Source: Salvelinus alpinus (Eukaryota > Chordata > Actinopteri > Salmoniformes > Salmonidae). Taken from it: 64,000 bases of DNA. Position numbers and translations under genes: made by a program. Numbering within the stretch: the first letter of the stretch is position 1; every line of letters begins with the position of its first letter. The stretch lies in NCBI RefSeq assembly GCF_045679555.1, contig NC_092094.1, positions 30,726,052-30,790,051 on the forward strand, given 5' to 3'. Of this stretch, positions 1 through 16,550 are shown in pieces. Below the pieces are notes generated by a model. The model worked only from the letters and a program-made list of their open reading frames with translations, was not told the DNA's origin and ran no database searches.

Positions 1-234
1 TCCCCACTCTTGTGTTCTGGTGCTTCCAGTTCCACCCTGTATGGTATTGAGAATAACAATGTCGTAATAATACATTTTAATACAGACAGCCTAATTAGGA
101 ATTGTACTTGTCTATTAAAATATACAATTTAGGCTGCAAAATGGTTCTCAATCAAGGTTCTCCTTACAGCATTCCAGTTGCATTGGCAGCATGTTGCCAT
201 CTTCTCCATTCTCTTCAGGTAGGTCCTCCTCAGC

Positions 235-337
235 CTACTCGGGTAACTCGTCTCCTTGTCTCTTGCAAAAGTTATACAAAACTGACACTGCAATAATGAT
301 TGTCAGTATAGTGCCCATCTTCGTTGCGGAGCCCCTC
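235..337 (-). other. possible terminal exon with one membrane helix (uncertain)
   Basis: An open stretch on the minus strand ends in TAG at 235-237. It encodes about 34 residues with a hydrophobic core (TILTIIIAVSVLYNF) followed by a short charged tail (CKRQGDELPE). A usable splice acceptor (pyrimidine-poor, ending CCTACAG) lies at 338-340. The layout would suit the last exon of a single-pass membrane protein whose other exons lie outside the window. I do not recognise the protein, and it abuts a Tc1-like fragment, so it may be chance. Confidence 0.18.
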
Positions 338-374
338 CTGTAGGCACAGGAATCTTTTTTTCCACACTCCAAAA

Positions 375-625
375 ACTCTCTATGATACCTCTTGCCAAGA
401 GTGTGCAAAGCTGTCATCAAGGCAAAGGGTGGCTACTTTGAAGAATCTCAAATATAAAATATATTTTGATTTGTTGAACACTTTTTTGGTTAATACTTTA
501 TTCCATATGTGTTATTTCATAGTTTTGATGTCTTCACTATTATTCTACCTTGTAGAAAATAGTAACAATGAAGAAAAACCCTTGAATGAGTAGGTGTGTC
601 CAAACTTTTGACTAGTACTGTATAA
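375..625 (+). mobile_element. Tc1-like transposon terminal fragment
   Basis: This non-coding terminal arm of a Tc1-like element carries the phrases for the missing transposase end, a run through 'gtagaaaatagtaacaatgaag' and a terminus near 'ccaaacttttgactagtactgta'. A second copy of the same family, in the opposite orientation, is at 32612-32895. No transposase remains. Confidence 0.75.
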
Positions 626-1640
626 AAAATATTTAAAAATTGAGCAACGGACTTAAAATGAATCTAGGTTTAAAGTGAAAACTAAATTTAGATTAGAGAA
701 AGGATTTACTTTAACTAGGATTCATTTAAAACTAGGTTTAAAGTTTGGTGCAACAAATCCCTGTTTCCACTGACACTTAAAATTTTAGCCAAATTAGGGT
801 TAAATTCAAGGTGGTTCGAATGTATTTCCAAATTTCCAAATTCGAACCTGGGTTGACTTCAAAGTACCAATGGAAACAGGGCTCAAGATTAATAGATACA
901 CCTTGATTTAACCCAGTTTAACAGTCTTTAGTCAGAGTGAGTGAATGGGGTATCTTATCATTATGTGATATCATACTGAAGTCATATATCACTGTAGGCT
1001 CTAACACTAACGGGTGTGACTGCCTGGGTTTGAACTTGGGTTTCAGGCAAGGTTACTCATCATGTAAGTGTAGTTCACTAAATCAACTCCATCACAGAGG
1101 TTTTGTTACTAAAGCTTTAAATGGGCATGGTGACACTGGACTAGGAGCCACACTCCTTTATTTCTGTACCTCACAATAAACGTTTTTTAATAAATGTCAC
1201 ATTTTGCAGCTTGTTTTACTGAATGTCACCAGGCCGGGTTCTGGTTTAAAAAGGCCAGAGAGGTGATTGGCGGAACAGAATACGCTGAGAGTCCCGCTGA
1301 CCAATAGAGACAGCCCAGAGTGACCACTGAGACAGGCCTGTAAAACAATACTTTTTACTGTCTGTGGGGTGACCCATCTCACATCCAGTATATCTCTAAT
1401 CTCTCTAATATCAATCTCTATATCATCATAGACAATTAACACATTAGACATTTCCAACACTTAAAAAATGATGCTGTACACTCTGGATCTCTAACCATTT
1501 ATAGCAGCTCATAGTTCCTTTACAACGGTCTTTATACAGTGGGTATGAGATAATACAGAATGCATAGGGGCTTATAAAGACATTTCGAGATGCTTTCCAG
1601 TTCCCACACAGCTAGAAGTCTGAAAAAAAAACAGTCTAGG
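626..1640. other. intergenic, no gene seen
   Basis: No coding exon, RNA gene or recognisable transposase was found. 640-910 is AT-rich with several degenerate direct repeats of 'aactaggtttaaagt'. 1197-1460 has an open minus-strand frame without any family signature. Confidence 0.5.
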
Positions 1641-2178
1641 GCTCTATTCTATCTGTATTGCTGAAGCGTTACAGATTGCGCGATAGAAATGTATAGGCAA
1701 TTTCCTATTGACTCAGCCGACTTTTTCAGAGTTTAACGTGAATACAGTTTCCACTAACACAGGAACTTTTCCTTTAAAGCCCCCATGCAGTCTTTGTAAT
1801 AATTTGTTTAATCATCACTCTATGTCTAATAAATCACTGTGTGTGTTTATTTAATCTTTTTTTTTTACTCAAAAATATATTTTTTACCATTTATTTCCCT
1901 GAGCCTCCTTTGGTACTTCAAATGCTCAGAACTGAATGTGTGGGCATTAGGAAACACGTTTGAAAATATTTTCATACACAGTCCTGATTGGCTGATAAGA
2001 TGGTCTAGAGCCCACCCCCTTACCCAGATGAACAGACATTGGTCTAGTATAATCAGATCACATTGTGACATCATGACGTGTGCCAATTTTTTTTTAGAAC
2101 AGCTCTTACACAAAAAGGGCGTTATCATATTTTTCACGATTTCAAAGCTCTAATTCGACCTCATAGTGTGGAAATAGC

Positions 2179-2744
2179 CAGTGGTGGAAAAAGTACTAAA
2201 TTGTCATACTTGAGTAAAAGTAAAGAAAAAATGACTCAAGTAAAAGTGAAAGTCACCCAGTAAAGTACTACTTGAGTAAAAGTCTAAAAGTATTTGGTTT
2301 TAAATATATTTAAGTATCAAAAGTAAATGTAGTTGCTAAAATATACTGAAGTATCAAAAGTAAAAGTACGAATAATAAAAAGATCCTTATATTAAGCAAA
2401 CCAGATGGCACAATTTTCCCACGCCGACACTCAGACATAATTTAAAAACAAAGCACTTATGTTTAGTGAGTCCGCCAGATCAGAGGCAATAGGGATGACC
2501 GGGGATTTTGTCTTGATAATTGTGCAAATTGGACCATTTTCTGTCCTGCTAAGTATTCAAAATGTAACGAGTACTTTTGGGTGTCAGGGAAAATGTATGG
2601 AGTAAAAAGTACATTATTTTCTTTAGGAATGTAGTGAAGTAAAAGTAAAAGTTGTCAAAAATATAAATAGTGAAGTACATATACCCCCCAAAACTACTTA
2701 AGTAGTACTTTAAAGTATTTTTACTTAAGTAATTTACACAACTG
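2179..2744. mobile_element. hAT-type non-autonomous element (copy 1)
   Basis: This 566-bp element starts CAGTGGTGGAAAAAGTA and ends TTACACAACTG. It is flanked by a perfect 8-bp target duplication GAAATAGC (2171-2178 and 2745-2752). The interior is rich in 'aaaagtaaaagt' and 'acttaagta' motifs and has no open frame. The 8-bp duplication and the CAGTG start fit the hAT superfamily. The 3142-5657 element is a relative in inverted orientation. Confidence 0.85.
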
Positions 2745-3141
2745 GAAATAGCCTATAAAAAAATCTGGAAAATCACGTTTTAACTCCATTGCTCCTTTAA
2801 GGTCTAGCCTGGTGATAACTAACACCCTGATGTTTTGGCGATGTTGGAGGTGAAAATACGTTGGAGCTGTCAAAAATGGGAGAAGCTGACCATGTGCTCA
2901 TTGTCATATAGTCACACCCATCCCAGTCGTTCTGAACTACGTCAAGTTCAGAACGAGAAAGTGTAGGCTATATAGAAATAATTGAAAATGTATAATCATT
3001 AAATGAAATAATGAGGATTTCTATCAGCCTAATCGAGGTGTAGATTACATCTCACATCCCAGTGTTCGAACTTGTGAACAAGGCTGCATGTAATTTCTCT
3101 TAATGCAACTCCGTGCAGCTAATGGCAATGTTGGCTTTAAG

Positions 3142-5657
3142 CAGTGGTGTAAAGTACTTAAGTAAAAATACTTTTAAGTACCACTTAAGTCATTTTTTTG
3201 GGGGGGGGGGTATCTGTACTTTACCACAGTGGCTTGTGAAAGTATTCACCCCCTTGGCATTTTTCCTATTTTGTTGCCTTACAACCTGGAATTAAAATAG
3301 TTTTGGGGAGATTTGTATCATTTGATTTACACAACATGCCTACCACTTTGAAGATGCAAAATAGTTTTTCTTCTGAAACAAACAAGAAATAAGACAAAAA
3401 ACCCTGAAAACTTGAGCGAGCATAACTATTCACCCCCCACCCCCCTCCCCCAAGCTGCAAGTCTCTCGGGGTATGTCTCTATAAGCTTGGCACATCTAGC
3501 CACTGGAATTTTTTTCCATTCTTCAAGGCATAACTGCTCCAGCTCCTACAAGTTGGATGGGTTCTGCTGGTGTACAGCAATCTTTAAGTCATACCACAGA
3601 TTCTCAATTGGATTGAGGTCTGGGCTTTGACAAGGCCATTCCAAGACATTTAAATGTTTCCCCTTACACCACTTGAGTGTTGCTTCAGCAGAATGCTTAG
3701 GGTCATTGTCCTGCTGGAAGGTGAACCTCTGTCCCAGTCTCAAATCTCTGGAAGACTGAAACAGGTTTCCCTCAAGAATTTCCCTGTATTTAGCGCCATC
3801 CATCATTCCTTCAATTCTGACCAGTTTCCCAGTCCAATGCCCAACGAAAAACATCACAGAGCATGATGCTGCCACCACCATGCTTCACTGTGGGGATGGT
3901 GTTCTCAGGTGATGAGAGGTGTTGGGTTTGCGCCAGACATAGCGTTTTCCTTAATGGCCAAGAAGCTCAATTTTAGTCTCATCTGACCAGAGGACCTTCT
4001 TCCATATGTTTGGGGAGTCTCCCACATGCCTTTTGGCGAACACCTAACGTGTTTGCTTATTTTTTTCATTAAGCAATGGCTTGTTCTGGCCACTCTTCCG
4101 TAAAGCCCAACTCTGTGGAGTGTACGGATTAAAGTGGTCCTATGGACAGATACTCCAAGCTCCTTCAGGGTTATCTTTGGTCTCTTTGTTGCCTGTCTGA
4201 TTAATGCCCTCCTTGCCTGGTCCGTGAGTTTTGGTGGGCAGCCCTCTCTTGGCAGGTTTGTTGTGGTGCCATATTCTTTCCATTTTTTAATAATGGATTT
4301 AATGTTGCTCCATGGGATGTTTAAAGTTTCTGATATTTTTTTATAACCCAACCCAGATATGTGCTTCTCCACAACTTTGTCCCTGACCTGTTTGGAGAGC
4401 TCCTTGGTCTTCATGGTGCCCCTTGCTTAGTGGTGTTGCTGACTCTGGGGCCTTTCAGAACAGGTGTATATATTCTGAGATCATGTGATCACTTTTACTT
4501 CACTACATTCCTAAATAAAATAATGTACTTTTTATTTCATTCAAATTCCCTGACACCCAAATGTAGTCATTACATTTTGAATGCTTAGCAGGACAGGAAA
4601 ATGGTCCCATTCACGTACATATCAAGAAAACATCCCTGGTCATCCCTACTCCCTCTGATCTGGCAGACTCACTAAACACACATGCTTCATTTGTAAACGA
4701 TGTCTGAGTTTTATTTTTATTTAACCTTAATTTATCTTTATTTAAAAGGATCCACCCCTTTTTTTCAATTTTTGCCTAAACTCACATACCAACATCGAAC
4801 TGCCTGTATCTCAGGACCTGAAGCAAGGATATGCAAATTCGTGATACCATTTGAAAGGAAACACTTTGCAGTTTGTGGAAATGGGAAATGAATGTAGGAG
4901 AATATAACACATTAGATCTGGTAAAAGATAATACAAAGAAAAAAACAACTGTTTAAAACAAAAAATGTTGTACCATCATCTTTGAAATGCAAGAGAAAGG
5001 CCATAATGTATTATTCCAGCCCAGGCGCAATTTAGATTTTCGCCACTAAATGGCAGCACTCTATGTGCAAAGTTTTAGAATGATCCAATTGCATATCTGA
5101 TCAAAATGTTGTATCAAGACTGCCCACATGTGCCTAATTGGTTTATTAATAACTTTTCAAGTTCATAACTGTGCACTCTCCTCAAACAATAGCATGGCAT
5201 TCTTTCACTGTAATAGCTACTGTAAATTGGACAGTGCAGTTAGATTAACAAGAATTTAAGCTTTCTGCCAATATAAGATATGTCTATGTCCTGGGAAATG
5301 TTCTTGTTACTTACAACCTCATGCTAATTGCATTAGCGCACATTAGCTCAACCGTCCCGCGGGTGGGAGACCAATCTGTAGAGATCCTTAAGAGGTTTTT
5401 AACTGAGTGTTGGAGTGTGCCCTTGGCTATCCATAAAAAGAATATATTAAAAATGTAATGGTTTTGTCTGGTTTGCTTAAATTTAAGTATATTTTAGCAA
5501 TTACATTTCCTTTTGACACTTAAGTAAAGTTAAAACCTAATACTCTTAGACTTTTACTCAAGTAATATTTTACCGGGCGACTTTTACTCGAGTCATTTTC
5601 TATTAAGGTATCTTTACTTTTACTGAAGTATGACAATTAGGTACTTTTTCACCACTG
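3142..5657. mobile_element. hAT-type element (copy 2), inverted, interrupted by Tc1
   Basis: The termini CAGTGGTGTAAAGTACTTAAG and TTTTTCACCACTG match copy 1. The flanking 8-mers GCTTTAAG (3134-3141) and GCTTTAGG (5658-5665) agree at 7 of 8 bases. The stretch at 4495-4600 is the reverse complement of 2545-2650 in copy 1, which confirms family and orientation. A Tc1-like element occupies about 3228-4486. No transposase of its own is visible. Confidence 0.8.
3228..4486 (-). pseudogene. Tc1-like transposon with broken transposase
   Basis: Minus-strand frames at 4414-3905 and 3881-3546 are two parts of one Tc1/mariner transposase. The first has the start MKTKELSKQVRD, a paired helix-turn-helix region and the GLYGRVAR motif. 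The second has QQDNDPKHSA (second catalytic Asp) and PDLNPIENLW (catalytic Glu). They are separated by frameshifts around 3900. The left terminal arm (cttgtgaaagtattcaccccc) is present. The opposite arm is missing beyond about 4486, where the host hAT sequence resumes. It is inactive. Confidence 0.85.
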
Positions 5658-5867
5658 GCTTTAGGTATAATGCTGGGAGCCGCTTGTGGATTTGACAGCT
5701 CTACCGCAGTTCCACCTCCGACACACAAGAAAAACACCTACGCGGGTATCGGCTAGGATGGTTCTAATAGAATCTAGCCCTAAATTTCAATCACGATGTA
5801 ACGCTGAACTTCCGCGATACGGATTGAATAGAGCACTTTACACAGCAGGTCTTAACAGCCTAGTAAT

Positions 5868-6945
5868 GCACACTGAACAAAATTATTAACCCACCATGCA
5901 ACAATTTCAAATATTTTACTGAGTTACAGTTCACATAAGGAAATCAGTCAGTTGAAATTAATTCATTACGCCCTAATCTATGGATTTCATATGGCTGGGA
6001 ATACAGATATGCATTTGTTGGTCACAGATACCTTTAAAAAAAAGTAGGAGTGTGGATCAGAAAACCAGTGAGTATCTGGTGTTACTGTCTGCCATCATGC
6101 AGTGCGACACATCTCCTTCGCATAGAGTTGATCGGGCTGTTGATTGTGGCCTGTGGAATGTTGTCCTACTCCTCTTAAATGGTTGTGCGAAGTTGCTGGA
6201 TATTGACGGGAACTGGAACACGCTGTCACACACGTCGATCCAGAGCGTTCCATACATGGGTGGTGAGTATGCAGGCCATGGAAGAACTGAGACATTTTCA
6301 GCTTCCAGGAATTTTGTACAGATCCTTGCGACATGGGGCTGTGCATTATCGTGCTGAAACATGAGGTGATGGCGGCGGATGAATGGCACGACAATGGGCC
6401 TCAGGATTTTGTCACAGTATCTCTGTGCATTCAAATTGCCAATGATAAAACGCAATTGAGTTCGTTTTCTGTAGCTTATGCATGCCCATACCATAACCCC
6501 ACCACCACCGCGGGGCACTCTGTTTACAAAGTCGACATCAGCAAACCGCTCTCCCACACACGCCACACACGCTGTCTACCATCTGACATGTACAGTTGAA
6601 ACTGGGATTCATCCATGAAGAGCACACTTCTCCAGCGTGCCAGAGGCCATTGAAGGTGCGCATTTGCCTACTGAAGTTGGTTATAACGCAGATCTTCAGT
6701 TAGGTCAAGACCCTGGTGAGGACAACGAGCACGCAGATGAGCTTCCCTGAGACGGTTTCTCTAAAATCCCGTTGGAGGTGGCTAATCATAGATAAATCAA
6801 GATGAAATTCTCTGTTAACAGCTCTGGTGGACATTCCTGCAGTCAGAATGCCAATTGCACGCTCCCTCAAAACTTGAGACATCTGTGACATTTTGTTGTG
6901 TGATAAAAATACACATTTAAGAGTGGCCTTTTATTGTGCCCAACC
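5868..6945 (-). pseudogene. second-family Tc1-like transposon, truncated, broken transposase
   Basis: On the minus strand, 6891-6700 encodes the N-terminal helix-turn-helix (VLRERAIGILTAGMSTRAV) and 6566-6057 the catalytic part (GGVMVWACISY, FQHDNAQPHVAR). The expected glutamate motif near 6270 is replaced by unrelated residues (SPPMYGTLW). The arm at 5868-5960 (cactgaacaaaattattaac...) is one terminus. The other terminus is lost after 6945. This family differs from the 3228 copy. Confidence 0.8.
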
Positions 6946-7156
6946 AAAGCAGGGTCCCCCCACTTCCTCTCCTCCCACAGCTGGTGATTAGCAGCAGCAG
7001 GCTATCTAAACTCATTGAAAGCGGGCTCCTGCGGTTGGCGGTTGCAGTAAAAAAAATATTTAAAAAAAATTATCTGCCTCAAGGGCCCCCTACGGGCTGG
7101 GGTCCCGGGGCTTCAGCCCTTTAAGCCCCTGCATTAATCAGGCCCTGCTCCCGAAT

Positions 7157-7163
7157 TATAAAG
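7157..7163 (+). promoter_or_regulatory. adm2: TATA box of adm2
   Basis: TATAAAG sits in a GC-rich setting about 490 bp upstream of the adm2 start codon. It is about 30 bp before a likely first non-coding exon ending at 7257 (ACTAG|GTTAGT) that would splice to an acceptor at 7511-7512 (ttcttttAG). Transcription start is inferred at about 7187-7195. Confidence 0.5.
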
Positions 7164-7186
7164 GCGCGCCATGCCAGCGCACTATC

Positions 7187-7257
7187 ATCTCCAGAGTTCT
7201 GTCTGAACCCGCAAGACGCAACCGAGACTACACTGATAATTATTAACACCAAACTAG
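7187..7257 (+). other. adm2: probable non-coding first exon of adm2
   Basis: The segment lies just downstream of the TATA box and ends at a good donor (AACTAG|GTTAGT, 7257/7258). A matching acceptor at 7511-7512 would put the second 5' UTR exon at 7513-7654 ahead of the ATG. This is inferred from splice signals only. Confidence 0.4.
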
Positions 7258-7654
7258 GTTAGTAGCCTACTAGGACTGTTAATATAATCTTGTTTAGGTG
7301 ATTTTCAATCAGGAAAGCGTTATTCTGAATAATTTAAACAGTTGAAAAGTTTATTTAAATGTTTTTGTCATGAAATCTTGATGCATCGTTTTGACATTGA
7401 ATTTCGCAAAATTGCTGCTATTTTGTCACGCAATTAGCTTACAACTAAATACCTTAGTTATGATATACTGATAGTTATTTAATTTAAGGAATTCCACGTT
7501 TGTTTCTTTTAGACTTCAACAGGTGCGCTGACTAAACCATTCCTCAGTGAGGGGAGATTCTGCCTTTGCCTGAGAACAGTGGAGTTTTTCTTCAGTTGAG
7601 CTTTTCTGTCCTGTTGTAACCTGTACCCGACGGTTGTGACTCCCGCTTGCCGCT

Positions 7655-12744
<5,090 letters not shown>

Positions 12745-13534
12745 ATAACTTTATCGGCAACCAACAAACAGGCACAGCTACAGCTGAATAACGTAATCAA
12801 CAAGCAACACACAGGCAGAGCCACATCTGAATACATTTATGAACAAGACAACAACCTATACACAGACACAGCTAACGGCAGAATGTGGGTCAGATGCAAG
12901 GTGGTGGAAGAAACTTAGAGTTTTAAGTGCTGACTGTGGGTAGGGTGGAAGGAGGTCTGTAATACCTTGTTGTTCTGAGTTAGAGAGTCATTATTTCTGT
13001 CCCCAATGAGCTGAGCTGATCTACAATCCCCTCCATGATCATCCCTATATTCTTGTGTGTCTCTAAACTCTCAATTTCAATTATCTCTCTCTCTCTCACT
13101 CTCTCACTCTCTCACTCTCAAGTTTAGAATATATGTCCTTTTCTACAGGCTCTAATCAGTCACAGCCCCCCATAGTCCGAAACAGCCTTAAGAAGCTTCA
13201 CAGTCCCATATCGCCCTATGAACCTTCCTAATCTCATGTCGTCCCATGAAGTCTGATATGTAGCTCTTATTTCCTATGTTAGATGTGTCTAGTGAGCTAC
13301 TAGGTCAAGTGTATTAGAAACCCGTAAAGCACTTTAAAGTAAATACTGTTTTATGTTTGCTATGACTTGAACGTTTAAAGATATGTTGTTTAATCTTAAA
13401 TTTATTCAAGCTTATTTGTTGTAAATATTTCACTGACTAAACCAGTGAAACGAATGTGGCCGAAATGTTTCCCCAAATGTACATTGTCTGTTTTATTCAT
13501 CTTAGTCTATATCTTTGTATAAGCTGTCATATTT

Positions 13535-13540
13535 AATAAA
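13535..13540 (+). terminator. adm2: poly(A) signal of adm2
   Basis: AATAAA lies 790 bp after the adm2 stop codon, followed by GT-rich sequence (gtatgtgtttaaatgtgtcttgtgagtgtgttgtg) expected of a downstream element. The 3' UTR would run from 12745 to about 13560. Confidence 0.75.
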
Positions 13541-13917
13541 GAGTATGTGTTTAAATGTGTCTTGTGAGTGTGTTGTGTCTGTGTGACAGAGAATCAGCCA
13601 CCACTTTCCATGTCCACAATAAAACTTCCTGCACAAGCTAATCAATGACTACTATAGATACAGAACACACACATCTGTACTGCTGTCAAGGTCAAAGGTC
13701 AGTGTGACAGGATGTGACCTCGCTCCTCTTGCGTGATCTAGTTCACTGTGAGTAATTATTGGGGTCATCACGGCTGCATCTCTGTAGGTCACTTTCTCAA
13801 TCTCCAATCACCATTAGTGTATGAGGTGGTCCAGGGCTGCATGGAAACAAGTCTCACACACTGTGGCCTCTAGTCTGTGTGCATGTGCGTGCGTACGTCC
13901 AGTATCCTTCTTTCTCA

Positions 13918-14362
13918 GTCTCTGATAAAATACTGCTGACAGATCAATACCATAGAGATAAAGATACTCTGATAGAGATAAAGATACTCTGATAGAATAC
14001 TGCTGACAGATCAATACCAGAGATAAAGATACTCTGATAGAGATAAAGATACTCTGATAGAATACTGCTGACAGATCAATACCATAGAGATAAAGATACT
14101 CTGATAGAGATAAAGATACTCTGATAGAATACTGCTGACAGATCAATACCATAGAGATAAAGATACTCTGATAGAGATAAAGATACTCTGATAGAATACT
14201 GCTGACAGATCAATACCATAGAGATAAAGATACTCTGATAGAATACTGCTGACAGATCAATACCATAGAGATAAAGATACTCTGATAGAATACTGCTGAC
14301 AGATCAATACCATAGAGATAAAGATACTCTGATAGAATACTGCTGACAGATCAATACCATAG
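13918..14362 (+). repeat. minisatellite, 47-bp and 22-bp nested units
   Basis: The core 'gatagaatactgctgacagatcaataccat' alternates with one or two copies of 'agagataaagatactct'. About seven units are present, nearly identical. The alternation of single and double sub-units shows higher-order expansion. The minus-strand frame through it (repeated YGIDLSAVFYQ) is an artefact. Confidence 0.93.
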
Positions 14363-14389
14363 AACCACAATCACAATTCTGCAAGAAAT

Positions 14390-14880
14390 GACTTAAATAT
14401 GATATCATCGATTTCTCCTATGCTATTTTTATTATTCATGGAACCTATGGCCCAGACAATTTGTCAGTCAAAGGAAATAACACCAATTTGCCTAAAATCT
14501 AGTGATCACTCCATCTCATTATACGTGGACAGTGTTTTGCTAGACAATGTATCTCAATCGCTTCCAAACGCATTGAAGATCATAGAGAAATTCAGCTTAA
14601 TCTCAAATTATAAAATGAATCTAACCAAATCAGCCTACTGCCTCTCAAGACCCCAACAGAGGGCTCCATCTCTACTTTTATGGAATCCCAATCGTTTCCC
14701 CTTTAGAATATTTGGGAGTATATATACTTCCTTCCTTAGATAAAACCATTGGCAGAAACTTTTACAGAATGCCCAAATCAACTCAATCCGACCTCAGTAG
14801 ATGGACTAACATCCCAGGTGCTTTAACCGTCAGAACACCTATTGTCAAAATGAATATATTGGGCTCATTTGAGTGGTAAG
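14390..14880 (+). pseudogene. L1-like LINE reverse transcriptase fragment
   Basis: The open frame 14399-14743 reads as a piece of L1-clade reverse transcriptase: SPMLFLLFMEPMAQ (palm/fingers), then ISLYVDSVLL where YVDD would be expected, then NYKMNLTKS. The catalytic box is altered to YVDS. Both ends of the element are missing. Confidence 0.65.
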
Positions 14881-14883
14881 GGG

Positions 14884-15095
14884 TGGCAGGTAGTGGGGTG
14901 GCAGGTAGCCTAGTGGATAGAACGTTGGGCCAGTAACCGTAAAGGTTGCTAGATCAAATCCCTGAGCTGACAAGGTAAAAATCTGTTGTTCTGCCCCTGA
15001 ACAAGGCAGTTAACCCACTGATCCTAGGCTGTCACTGTAAATAAGAATTTGTTCTTAACTGACTTGCCTAGTTAAATAAAGGTTACATAAAAAGG
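14884..15095 (+). repeat. salmonid tRNA-derived SINE (HpaI type)
   Basis: The tRNA-like head is 'ggtggcaggtagcctagtggatagaacgttggg' with the B-box region 'ttgctagatcaaatccc'. The body contains GTTAAC at 'ggcagttaaccc'. The common salmonid tail 'gaatttgttcttaactgacttgcctagttaaataaaggtt' follows. Confidence 0.88.
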
Positions 15096-15215
15096 TTACC
15101 GCCACTCTGATATCCAAAAGTTATTTCTGGTTGTATGTAATAACACAGAAAATGTTCTGGGCTAATAATGTAAGAAATAACACACACAAAAAATAAAAAA
15201 ATACTGCAAAGTTGC

Positions 15216-15452
15216 TGTAGTAACCTGGTATATTTATGTTTACCAATAGATGGCAGTATTGACTCAAGACGGGGGTTTGCTTCCCGCTATCCGTAGCTAT
15301 TTCCTATGTCTGCCTATTTAACTATGATTAAGAAAGCTTCAGGTAGTTTAAGCCAGGTGCATAAGAGAATGTAATTATAAGTTACAATTAAATACTAAAC
15401 CGTACGTAAGTCTCATGAGTCGTAATTCTAAGAAGCCTTTAAGGATACTACA
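15216..15452 (+). repeat. 5' LTR of Gypsy element
   Basis: 237 bp, starts TG and ends CA, and nearly identical to 19744-19980. A candidate primer-binding site follows at 15455-15468 (tttggcgatgggga). The primer tRNA is not assigned. Confidence 0.95.
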
Positions 15453-15615
15453 TATTTGGCGATGGGGATAACTATGGAGAACTGCGTTGGATTTTTTTTT
15501 TTTTTAGTGCGGGAGGTGAGACTCAAGTGAACGGTGGAAGATTCTGAAGGATTGATTCCCTGGATACGGGTAGGACAAATTATTGACTGTGTGAGGGGAG
15601 AAAGAATCGGAAAAT

Positions 15616-16550
15616 ATGGCTTTGGCAACAATAGGCTCGCCACCACCATTTGATCCTAAAAATCAGGAATGGGAGGAGTACTGTGAAATAATGGAACATT
15701 TCTTTGCTGCTAATGAAATAACTGATGCCGCTAAACAGAAAACCATACTCATAAGCGTTGTCGGTGCACAGACGTACAGCTTAATGAGAAACCTGTTGAG
15801 CCCAGATAAACCAGGAGAAAAGTCATTCATAGATTTAGTCGAGCTATTAAAAAATCACTTAAACCCCAAATCCAGTGAAATAGTACAAAGATTCAAGTTT
15901 GATTCACGCATGAGAAAACCTATCGAATCAGTGTGGGAATATGTGGCTGAGTTGAGAAAACAAGCATTGGACTGTAACTATGGGAATACATTATCGCAAA
16001 TGCTACGCGATCGGCTGGTGTGTGGGATTAATGATGACAGGATACAAATACGATTGTTATCAGAGCCTAATCTCACGTTTGAGAATGCACTCAAACTGGC
16101 CCAGGCCATAGAAATGCACTGGATTTGCAGGCAAGGGGCGCAACTGCGTGCCATACAATAAAAGAGAGCAGCGCTGAGCGCATAGAATTTCAAAGAACAG
16201 AAAGCCATGGTGCAGCAGCCAATAGAGACTGTTATCGTTGCAAAGGCAAACACGCAGCGTTTGACTGTAAATTCAAACACGAAAAGTGTTATGCATGTGG
16301 GATAAAAGGCCACATTGCGAGGGCGTGCCGCAATAAAAAAAAGCCACGGGCTGCAGAAAAGAGGACGGACAGAAAACCGAGTACCTCCAGACGCTCTAGC
16401 TACCGCTCTAATCAAGTGATAGAAAGTGAAAGTGAGTGCGCAGACGCAGAGCAAGCATTCTCAATGTACAGTGTACAGGGGGCGAATATGAAGAAGGTGG
16501 AGCCTTTCATTGTGGAAATGGGAATAAATGGATTGAAGGTACCGTTTTAA
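15616..16550 (+). pseudogene. Gypsy gag with nucleocapsid zinc knuckles, frame-broken
   Basis: Frame 15616-16161 gives the capsid-like part (start MALATIGSPPPFDPK, retrotransposon gag domain with RKQALDCNYG). Sequence then continues one frame over at 16125-16550 with a nucleocapsid: one irregular knuckle (CYRCKGKHAAFDC) and one canonical CCHC knuckle (CYACGIKGHIARAC), then basic residues. I see no slippery heptamer in the overlap, so a one-base indel is more likely than programmed frameshifting. The second frame ends at TAA 16548-16550, one codon before the protease motif LDTG. Confidence 0.85.

Larger units (their letters stand above)
1641..5834. mobile_element. outer inverted-terminal DNA element interrupted by two hAT insertions
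   Basis: The left end at 1641-1673 (gctctattctatctgtattg...) and the right end at 5797-5834, read on the minus strand (gctctattcaatccgtatcg...), match over about 33 bases with several differences, including AGCGTTACA. They form terminal inverted repeats. If the nested hAT elements at 2179-2744 and 3142-5657 and their duplications are removed, about 1.1 kb of non-coding sequence remains, so this is a non-autonomous element. No superfamily is assigned. Confidence 0.55.

Noticed and set aside
13814-14152. 112-codon minus-strand open frame with repeated YGIDLSAVFYQ
   Set aside because: It is translation of the 47-bp minisatellite.
16125-16161. Programmed -1 frameshift between gag frames of the Gypsy element
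   Set aside because: No slippery heptamer was found in the overlap, and the element carries other random lesions, so an indel is simpler.
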